Assembly: GCA_027365835.1 (NCBI GenBank) | Contig: DAHXLU010000123.1 | Location: 1-39,106 of the forward strand | Direction of reading: 5' to 3' | DNA: 39,106 nt | Origin: JAJZMA01 sp021850405 | GTDB taxonomy: Bacteria; Chloroflexota; Dormibacteria; Aeolococcales; Aeolococcaceae | Shown here: one piece after another, positions 33,753 to 39,106 of the stretch | Position numbering within the stretch: the first letter of the stretch is position 1 | Layout of the letters: each line of letters starts with the position of its first letter | Made by a program: the position numbers and the translations under genes | Notes under the pieces: model-generated | Told to the model about the DNA's origin: nothing | The model's database searches: none | Seen by the model: only the letters and a program-made list of their open reading frames with translations

Positions 33753-34919
33753 ATGTCAGATGCGGTGATTGTTGCCACCGGAAGGTCCCCTATCGGTCGG
33801 GCGTTCAAGGGTTCTCTTGTGAACATGAGGGCTGATGACCTGGCTGCCTACGTTGTCTCCGAAGTACTAAAACGGCTCCCCCAGCTGGAAGCAGGGAGTG
33901 TGGATGACCTGATCTGTGGCTGCGGCCTCCCTGGCGGCGAACAAGGGTTCAATATCGGCAGGGTCATAAGTCTGCTGGCCGGGGTCGGTGCCCCGGGCAC
34001 CACGATCACCCGCTATTGCGCATCCTCCCTCCAGGCGATGCGCATGGCCTACCACGCCATCGCTGCTGGAGAGGGGGACACATTCATCGTCGCGGGAGTT
34101 GAATCGGTGTCCCGGTACATGAACGGAAGCTCAGACATGCCACATTGCCAGAACGAGCGTTTTGCCGGGGGAAATGCAGAAAAGCTGCCCAATGTGTATA
34201 TCCAGATGGGTGATACAGCTGAGAATGTGGCCGACCGCGAGAAGATAACCCGGGAAGAGATGGACGCCTTTGCCCTCTCCAGTCAGAACAGGGCCGTTGC
34301 GGCCCAGGAAAGTGGGTTCTTCGACCGCGAGATAATCCCTGTCCCAACCTCCCTCTCGTCCGCAGACCTACTGACGCGCGATGACGGACCCCGGCCCAAC
34401 AGCTCCCTGGAAAAACTGGCCTCGCTTGCACCAGCCTTCCGGGAAGGAGGGAGCGTTACGGCCGGCAACTCCTGCCCACTCAACGATGGCGCAGCTGCTG
34501 TCGTGATCATGTCGGCAGAGCGCGCCTCCCAGCTGGGGATTGCTCCTCTCGCCCGCATTGTTGCGACTGGTGTGTCCGCGCTGGACCCAGAGTACATGGG
34601 GCTCGGCCCCATCGAAGCTTCCCGCCAGGCCATGGCCCGGGCCCGCATGACGATAGATGACATGGACATCGTTGAAATCAACGAGGCCTTCGCCGCCCAG
34701 GTGATCCCCTCTGCCCGGGGGATTGGCATAGACCCCATGTCGGACAGACTGAACCCCTTTGGCGGTGCCATAGCCCTGGGCCACCCGTTTGGCATGACCG
34801 GTGCCCGAATCCTTTGCACCCTGATCAATGGGCTAAAGGAGCGCTCAGGCACGCTTGGCCTGGAGACCATGTGTGTAGCCGGTGGCATGGGGATGGCCAT
34901 GGTCGTGGAAAGGCTGTAG
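33753..34919 (+). CDS. Thiolase (acetyl-CoA C-acyltransferase) family protein
   Basis: The 388-residue enzyme carries out Claisen condensation or thiolytic cleavage of 3-ketoacyl-CoA. The active residues are visible: nucleophile Cys89 in 'RYCASSLQAM', His344 in 'GHPFGMTGARI' and Cys374 in 'CVAGGMGMAMV'. 'NEAFAAQV' and 'NPFGGAIALGHP' also match. The family covers both degradative and biosynthetic enzymes, and sequence alone does not choose. An AAGGAG (33741-33746) six bases before the ATG sets the start. The gene is divergent from the double-SDR gene, with 221 nt between, suggesting joint control of an acyl-CoA pathway. Confidence 0.92.
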   Translation: MSDAVIVATGRSPIGRAFKGSLVNMRADDLAAYVVSEVLKRLPQLEAGSVDDLICGCGLPGGEQGFNIGRVISLLAGVGAPGTTITRYCASSLQAMRMAYHAIAAGEGDTFIVAGVESVSRYMNGSSDMPHCQNERFAGGNAEKLPNVYIQMGDTAENVADREKITREEMDAFALSSQNRAVAAQESGFFDREIIPVPTSLSSADLLTRDDGPRPNSSLEKLASLAPAFREGGSVTAGNSCPLNDGAAAVVIMSAERASQLGIAPLARIVATGVSALDPEYMGLGPIEASRQAMARARMTIDDMDIVEINEAFAAQVIPSARGIGIDPMSDRLNPFGGAIALGHPFGMTGARILCTLINGLKERSGTLGLETMCVAGGMGMAMVVERL

Positions 34920-34935
34920 GCACTGGGACCCGGGG

Positions 34936-34955
34936 TTACCCTGCAGACAGGGTAA
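34936..34955 (+). terminator. Hairpin after the thiolase gene
   Basis: A perfect 8-bp stem TTACCCTG/CAGGGTAA with loop CAGA starts 17 nt after the thiolase stop. It lacks a T-run, so it would be a weak intrinsic terminator or a 3'-end stabilising hairpin. Confidence 0.4.
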
Positions 34956-34994
34956 TGTCACGCCACCAGACAGCCACAGTTATGTTTCAGATGA

Positions 34995-35023
34995 TTGTCA
35001 GCCCCCAACCTTGGGGGTAAAAC
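34995..35023 (+). promoter_or_regulatory. Promoter with palindromic spacer upstream of the GGDEF-like gene
   Basis: TTGTCA (34995-35000) and TAAAAC (35018-35023) are separated by 17 bp, like a sigma-70 promoter. Sixteen of those spacer bases form a perfect palindrome, CCCCCAAC/CTTGGGGG-like (35002-35017), an operator candidate. It lies 37 nt before the ATG of the next gene. The palindrome could instead be a terminator hairpin for the thiolase transcript. Confidence 0.4.
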
Positions 35024-35059
35024 GCGATATGCTGTTAGCTCTACGTTGAGGAGGATGGA

Positions 35060-35488
35060 ATGCCGGAAACCAAGCCGAGCTGGGGGCGTCATGTACTCTG
35101 GGCAGTCACTTCGGCCGAGTTCATGCATCAGGCGAAAGAAACCATGGAAGGCGGGGCCTTCTGCGTGTTCCTGATAGACAACACGGTAAATGAAGAGGCC
35201 AAGGGAGGGTGCGCAGCTCTGGTGATCGCGTATGCCCGTGCCCATGAGCCAGTAACCATCCTGCCCGATGGCGCCGCCGTTCTTCTGCTCAAGGATGGAG
35301 GAGCTGCAGCGGGCCATGTGGTAGCGCTTCGGGTCCTGGAGAGGGCAGGACGGCTGCACCTCAAGGAGAACCTGCGGGTTGGCATAGCCGACATTGGCTC
35401 AGACCCAAAGGCAGACATGGAAAAGGCCGTCAAAGCCGCACACAGGGCAAAAGCTGGAGACATCGAGGTGGTGGAACCAGAAGGATAG
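35060..35488 (+). CDS. Small protein resembling a degenerate GGDEF domain
   Basis: The product has 142 residues, with no signal peptide or membrane segment. Its order of elements resembles a GGDEF fold: 'EFMHQAKE' helix, 'AFCVFLIDNTVN' strand (where GGDEF has LDIDxFKxIN), 'VTILPDGAAVLLLKD' (where the GGDEF signature and following strand sit), 'AGHVVALRVLER' helix, 'LRVGIADIG' strand and 'MEKAVKAAHRAK' helix. The catalytic GG(D/E)EF and metal aspartates are missing, so no diguanylate cyclase activity is expected; a ligand-binding or partner role is inferred. GAGGAGG five bases before the ATG is a strong ribosome site. The assignment is by eye only. Confidence 0.6.
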   Translation: MPETKPSWGRHVLWAVTSAEFMHQAKETMEGGAFCVFLIDNTVNEEAKGGCAALVIAYARAHEPVTILPDGAAVLLLKDGGAAAGHVVALRVLERAGRLHLKENLRVGIADIGSDPKADMEKAVKAAHRAKAGDIEVVEPEG

Positions 35489-35923
35489 GTTCCTGGCAGG
35501 GCGGCAACAATGGCAGGCATAACCAGGTTTTGAGGGGCAATGGCCGAGCCCCCAATGGTGCTGTGGTACTCCAACATCCAGAGAGCGGCTCCGGGAACAT
35601 TTGAATCATAGCCTTTCATGGCAACGCCAAAGAGCTCACCACGGACCTTTGCTGTACCGAACTGGCCACTGTGTTTAGTGTGGGTTGCGAATGATTGCCC
35701 GTTGTCTACTGGGGCCGTCCCTGGGCACTATTTGCCAAGCCATGTCCCGGCAAGGCTAGCGAGGGCACCCCATCAAGCTCTAACCTTGAAACGCCCGCGG
35801 ATTCTGGAAAGTCAATCCCGGGAGACGGGGCATACTGAACGACCAAAGGTAAATTTCATGGACTACCGGACTGCCGTCGCTGCGACCCAGGCGGCAGGAC
35901 CCTGCTAAAGGGAAGATCGTCTC
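35489..35923. other. Intergenic region of about 435 bases
   Basis: This is convergent space between the GGDEF-like gene and the second secreted paralog. The short frames here have no recognisable product. I see no RNA gene or strong repeat. Confidence 0.4.
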
Positions 35924-36415
35924 CTACATGCAAATATTGGGAATGTTGTGGACCGTGACCTTGCCTCCGGTGACAGACACTGTATTTGCTGGAGTTGGAG
36001 GTGGGGGGAAGGACGGAGGCTCTCCCACACGAGTGCCATTTGTGACATTGACCTGGTAGGTGCCAGCGGGAACCGAGAGCCAGTAGTTGTAACTGGAGGT
36101 GCTGGGGTTGAAAGCGGTGGATACAACGACCTCACGGGCGACAAGCTGGGATCCAAGGCTAATGCTGACAACTCCGTAAAAAGTAGGAGGCGGAATGGGC
36201 ACCATAGTGCCAATGCAGGGTTCTGCGGCCCCGGTGACAAAACCGATGGACGCGGGCTGGACGGTAGCCACCTCGCCCGCATGATCGAGTAGCGCAGGGG
36301 TTTGCCCCACGAGAGGTCCAGCGCTCGCGACCATCCACGATGTCGCCAGCGCCACCAGGATCACGATCGCGGTCCATGGCTGTGACCTGGAGGTGTTTGC
36401 CCTATTTGCAAACAT
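35924..36415 (-). CDS. Secreted or membrane-anchored paralog of the upstream lipoprotein, hypothetical
   Basis: The product has 163 residues. A hydrophobic segment at about 13-33 with a basic n-region is a signal peptide or anchor. There is no lipobox cysteine. The mature part is one small beta-rich domain: 'AAEPCIGT', 'VVSISLGSQLVAREVV', 'YNYWLSVPAGTYQVNVTNG', a Pro-rich loop, 'NTVSVTGGKVTVHNIPNIC'. This resembles carboxypeptidase-regulatory-like/transthyretin-type folds. The two conserved cysteines (one near the domain start, one near the end) could form a disulfide. It shares these features with the protein encoded at 36402-36863, whose 3' end it overlaps by 14 nt, so the pair is a tandem duplication in one operon. 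Confidence 0.6.
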   Translation of the reverse strand: MFANRANTSRSQPWTAIVILVALATSWMVASAGPLVGQTPALLDHAGEVATVQPASIGFVTGAAEPCIGTMVPIPPPTFYGVVSISLGSQLVAREVVVSTAFNPSTSSYNYWLSVPAGTYQVNVTNGTRVGEPPSFPPPPTPANTVSVTGGKVTVHNIPNICM

Positions 36416-36863
36416 CAGGGAGATCCCTCCGCGTCACCTGTCCGGCATGCACAGTCACGGCAACTCCTCCTGGATTGTCTGGTGCAACACCTGCCGGGTT
36501 ATTGGTGGCGATATAGCTCCCCGGGGGAACTTCCAGCCAGTACTCCTTGCCCCACCCCACAACTTCACGGGCCACCACCGTGGGGCCGGAATACAGGGAC
36601 ACCGTGACATTGGGGAAGGAAGATCCACGCCTTGCGCCCATACAGCCCTCAGCAAATCCAGCCACAGCGCCTTCAGAAGGGGGTAGTGGCGGGGCTGTGT
36701 GCCCATCTGCTGATGGCGTAACCAGGGGGCGCACTGCGATGGTCGGCCGGGCTGTTGGGCGCGCGGGCCCAGACGAAGCCGTACTACCACCACAGGCCGC
36801 CACCATGCCAATGCATAGCGCAATCACGCTCGCAACCATGGTCTGGAGAGCTCTTCCGTTCAT
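36402..36863 (-). CDS. Lipoprotein with small two-cysteine beta domain, hypothetical
   Basis: The product has 153 residues from the ATG at 36863, which is preceded by GGAAGGGAT; a GTG at 36875 is an alternative. The signal peptide ends in a lipobox 'GMVAAC', so the protein should be lipidated by Lgt. A Pro/Thr/Ser-rich linker (about 25-60) leads to a domain with 'FAEGCMGA', 'VTVSLYSGPTVVAREVV', 'EYWLEVPPGSYIATNN' and 'VAVTVHAGQVTRRDLPDVCK'. The domain is clearly homologous to the next gene's. The shared 'VVAREVV' and 'YWL.VP.G.Y' elements and two cysteines define a small family I cannot name. A surface function is inferred. Confidence 0.65.
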   Translation of the reverse strand: MNGRALQTMVASVIALCIGMVAACGGSTASSGPARPTARPTIAVRPLVTPSADGHTAPPLPPSEGAVAGFAEGCMGARRGSSFPNVTVSLYSGPTVVAREVVGWGKEYWLEVPPGSYIATNNPAGVAPDNPGGVAVTVHAGQVTRRDLPDVCK

Positions 36864-37042
36864 ATCCCTTCCCACCTACCTCTCCAGGGCATGCCTGCCA
36901 GTTGCCCTGGCCTTTCCCTCCAGCCCCGCCCAGACTCCCTGCCCGGGGGCGGCCAGCCAGCAATGCTGTTCATACACCAAGAAACGCATGAGCCTGCCGA
37001 TCTGTCCATCTGGCTTGCGCCCAATTCCCCTCAGCCAGCAGG

Positions 37043-37262
37043 GGTGTAGTCAGATGTGGGCCGCAGGGGCCTCAAACTGGCCATTTTCTGTGGTGCCGAG
37101 GGGCGGTATCGAACCGCCGACACCAGGTTTTTCAGTCTTGGGAAACTTCGTGTGCGACCGTCTCAACCTATCATTTTACGTTCAAACTCACGGGGGGATG
37201 TGTCTCCGAGTATCGCGACATGCGTGTACGTTCTTGCCCGGTGTAGTCAGGGGTGTAGTCAG
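37043..37262. repeat. Three direct copies of GGTGTAGTCAG flanking the tRNA fragment
   Basis: Copies lie at 37043-37053, 37240-37250 and 37252-37262, all in the same orientation; the last two are nearly adjacent. They bracket the tRNA-Phe 3' half. Direct repeats around a tRNA att core are often integrase arm-binding sites, but this is inference. Confidence 0.6.
37091..37136 (-). tRNA. tRNA-Phe 3' half only (probable attachment-site remnant)
   Basis: On the minus strand the sequence runs from the anticodon loop CTGAAAA (anticodon GAA) through GTGTCGGCGG, the T-loop TTCGATA and CCGCC, to acceptor CCTCGGC, A and CCA. It matches the 3' half of bacterial tRNA-Phe. The expected 5' acceptor strand GCCGAGG and D-arm are absent, and the sequence before the anticodon loop cannot form the stem. 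A 3' half with CCA but no 5' half is the signature left when an element integrates by recombining into a tRNA gene. Confidence 0.7.
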
Positions 37263-37512
37263 CCAGTTCGATGGCCTCGAACTGGCTACGGGTCTCGAAA
37301 GCACCGGGACATGGCCCAGGCGTTCCAATACGGGCTGCAGGGCGTACGCATCTAAATTTCGGGGTTGAGGCGGGCGGGGGGAAAGGTTGACGGCGGAGTG
37401 TCGTCTGGGCCGGGTAGAGCGTGAGCGAAGCCGGATAAGTGCGAATGTCCCCCAGATGGGTATGTCAAAGAGGGGGAGAGAGCCCCGCCCCCGTGTCACT
37501 GATTCAGGGAGA

Positions 37513-38495
37513 TCAAATGCCCTGGAGGAGCTGCAGCAGGTAGTGCTGGTCGATGCTCGCCTTGTAACGGCTTCCCTGGATCCCTCGTGTTCTTTTGGGG
37601 TTCTGTCTCACCAGATTGATGACCAGGCGGCGGATTGTTGACAGATTTTCTGCGGCATTCCCCGTTCGCGTACGACTCTCGTCTTCCCGAAACGCCATGT
37701 CCAGCACCCAGTGCACGCTATTCTCTATCCCCCAATGACTCCGGACTGTGGGCCCAAATTGCTCCGCACTCATGCGGCGGCTCATCACGTAGTAGCGACG
37801 CTCATGCCCCACCTTTCCTCTCACTGTTCGCTCCGTCTCTATCATCCCTATGGCCGTCAATGACGGCCAATGATGCTGCTCCTGGCCCCAATCCACAATC
37901 GCTGCATCGGTGATCACCTTGCTGTGGCGCACCTCAACCCGCCCATGCCCCTTCTCGCTGCTCACCTCCGCATCATCTGCCAGCGCTGTCTGCTGGAACG
38001 TGTCGACGATATCGTCATATAGCGCCTTTTGGTTCTCCTTGACTGCCAGACCGTAGTCTCCCTTCTGCTCCACGATCTGCTCTGCAATGCTCCTCTGACA
38101 TCCCATTGCATCGATGGTGACAACCGCATCCGTGCAGTCCAGCAGACGAAGAACCTCGGGGATGGCAGTGATCTCGTTGCTATTCATATCTACCTTGCGC
38201 TGCGCAAGAATCAGTCGATTGGCCGATGACCACGCCGAGACCATGTGAATCGCTCGTTGACCCTCTCCTCCATGGGAACGTCGCACCGTCTTCCCGTCGA
38301 TGGCGATGACCCCTTCGACTGTGTCTGCCAGAGAGGCCGTCCACGAGGTAAAGCCGAGGGCAAACTCTTCCGGATCCATCGCAGCGAACACCCGGTTGAA
38401 GGTGTCATGAGAGGGGACGCCATGGGGGAGATCCAGGAAACTTCCCAGCCACTCGGCTCTGCCGATAGCAAAGTCCTCTCTATGAAAGAGAGGAA
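37513..38495 (-). pseudogene. ISAs1-family transposase, N-terminally truncated
   Basis: From 38391 down, an intact 292-residue frame shows the ISAs1 DDE transposase: 'VIAIDGKTVRRS' (first Asp), 'AVVTIDAMGCQ' (second Asp), 'DYGLAVKENQKALYDDI' and 'RSHWGIENSVHWVLDMAFREDESR' (Glu region). The frame continues upstream as 'GRAEWLGSFLDLPHGVPSHDTFNR', the usual N-terminal domain, but meets a TGA near 38495. About 60 residues of the normal protein (360-380 long) are missing, and none of the usual 'LPDPR' start is found. The true N-terminus is therefore lost, and a GTG at 38391 would give only a partial enzyme. The copy is probably dead but keeps its catalytic residues. Confidence 0.8.
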
Positions 38496-38576
38496 TTTGT
38501 CAAGCGTTTTGCAAAACTGGGTGTCAGGTGTACATGGTTCGGGCCTCCTTCGCATCGAATACGTCTGTTAGATGAT

Positions 38577-38640
38577 GGGCACCTCTCATTTCTCTATTGC
38601 ATGCTCATGGCATGACCACGGTATCGTGAGGGAGGTGCCC
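38577..38640. repeat. Inverted repeat between the two insertion sequences
   Basis: GGGCACCTC..TCA (38577-38588) is repeated inverted as TGAGGGAGGTGCCC (38627-38640): nine perfect pairs plus three after a 2-nt bulge, with about 38 nt between the arms. It lies between the truncated ISAs1 and the IS110 stop. It could be an IS terminal structure, a transcription-blocking hairpin or an insertion target. Confidence 0.5.
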
Positions 38641-38667
38641 CGGCTTCCCAATTCAATTGTGGGCCGT

Positions 38668-39106
38668 CTATGCAGCCAAGGACTTTGTGGGGCTTGCCGA
38701 GGCAAATTCCGTGTGATGCGAGAGCATCATCCAGATCGCGGCTGCAAGTTTCCTTGCAACTTCAATACGGGCAACTTTGGGGCCGCGACGTTTACCCAGG
38801 CGGGCAATGGTCGTGTTGTAATGGGGTTCATATGCTGGATGATGGCAGGCGTGTGTCGCTGCCTCAATCAGCGCCCAGCGCAGGTACTTCGGACCCGTCT
38901 TTGTCAACGGCCCTCTCCAGTCCTTTTCCCCAGACTGGATAACCCTGGGGGAGAGACCGGTATACCCCACGAGCTTCCTGGGAGTGGCAAAGCGTGTTAT
39001 GTCTCCAATCTCGGATGCAATGGTATACGCCAGGATCGGGCCAATACCAGGAATGGTCATGAGCTGCGGCATATACGCATGTTTCAGGCCCAGCGTCTTC
39101 AGTTCC
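38668..39106 (-). CDS. IS110-family transposase, C-terminal part (runs off the right edge)
   Basis: The last 146 or so residues of an IS110-type recombinase are visible and continue beyond the window. The Transposase_20 domain is present: 'MTIPGIGPILAYTIASEIGD' (helix-hairpin-helix), 'FATPRKLVGYTGLSPRVIQSG', 'TKTGPKYLRWALIEAATHA' and the terminal 'KVARIEVARKLAAAIWMML'. The N-terminal RuvC-like DEDD domain and the upstream non-coding end that encodes the bridge RNA are outside the window. IS110 elements move through an RNA-guided recombination mechanism. The frame is open throughout. Confidence 0.85.
   Translation of the reverse strand, partial: ELKTLGLKHAYMPQLMTIPGIGPILAYTIASEIGDITRFATPRKLVGYTGLSPRVIQSGEKDWRGPLTKTGPKYLRWALIEAATHACHHPAYEPHYNTTIARLGKRRGPKVARIEVARKLAAAIWMMLSHHTEFASASPTKSLAA

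Larger units (their letters stand above)
36876..37512. other. Gap holding a tRNA-Phe half and direct repeats
   Basis: No protein-coding gene is credible here. The open frames through this stretch give translations of the tRNA-derived sequence, a known source of spurious proteins. The region contains the tRNA fragment at 37091-37136, three copies of GGTGTAGTCAG, and the flank of the ISAs1 element. Confidence 0.5.

Noticed and set aside
36547..37368. Long plus-strand open frame containing 'GGIEPPTPGFSV'
   Set aside because: This is a translation through the opposite strand of a tRNA-Phe fragment, a familiar database artefact. It also overlaps the lipoprotein gene.
1..39106. CRISPR array, toxin-antitoxin pair or phage structural genes
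   Set aside because: No regularly spaced repeats, Cas proteins, recognisable toxin-antitoxin pair or phage gene cluster was seen.

Overview
The window is a roughly 39-kb piece of a moderately GC-rich bacterial chromosome. It has frequent GTG and TTG starts and many 1-4 nt stop/start overlaps. The gene set suggests a monoderm-type lineage outside the usual models. It includes a GatCAB amidotransferase operon, a PHP-containing DnaE, an AddAB-type recombination enzyme, a CBS/CGL transsulfuration pair, an AcrA1-like double-SDR protein and Ig-like/WxL-like secreted proteins. I lean towards Chloroflexota/Dormibacterota or a deep actinomycete relative, but this is a guess from gene content and not a placement.

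Layout. 1-~145: the edge of an IS30-family element (transposase N-terminus only). 202-1095: two small secreted proteins of unknown role. 1397-7596 (minus): addB-addA, overlapping by 4 nt. 7709-12209 (plus): a collinear run of a cystathionine beta-synthase/cysteine synthase-type enzyme, a cystathionine gamma-lyase/synthase, a membrane-anchored thioredoxin-fold protein, lgt and a YggT protein. 12310-15906/15963 (minus): dnaE. 17039-18790 (minus): a secreted protein with four Ig-like repeats and a WxL-like C-terminus. 19447-24731 (minus): a tightly coupled operon GNAT-gatC-gatA-gatB-RlmD/TrmA-type methyltransferase. 24812-27344 (plus): a hypothetical gene and an orphan dnaK. 27431-28925: a four-TM protein and a SAM methyltransferase. 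29261-30393: a metal-type MerR divergon with a recognisable 20-bp-spacer promoter. 30696-31383: a truncated DUF4143-type ATPase remnant beside the tmRNA gene ssrA (minus). 31522-34919: a fused double SDR enzyme divergent from a thiolase. 35060-35488: a small protein resembling a degenerate GGDEF domain. 35924-36863 (minus): two tandem paralogous secreted proteins. 37043-39106: a mobile region with a tRNA-Phe 3' half flanked by direct repeats, a truncated ISAs1 transposase and a partial IS110 transposase.

How it fits together. Most of the window is housekeeping: DNA repair and replication, sulfur amino acid metabolism, lipoprotein lipidation, tRNA-dependent amidation, rRNA methylation, protein folding and trans-translation. 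Accessory content sits at the two edges and beside ssrA. I do not see a clear large novel defence or biosynthetic system. The most noteworthy items are the AddAB variant, in which helicase and nuclease activities look divided between the subunits; the WxL-like anchor in a non-Firmicute-looking context; the tandem two-cysteine secreted paralogs; the tRNA-Phe half site with flanking repeats; the degenerate GGDEF-like protein under a palindrome-spaced promoter; and the MerR divergon.
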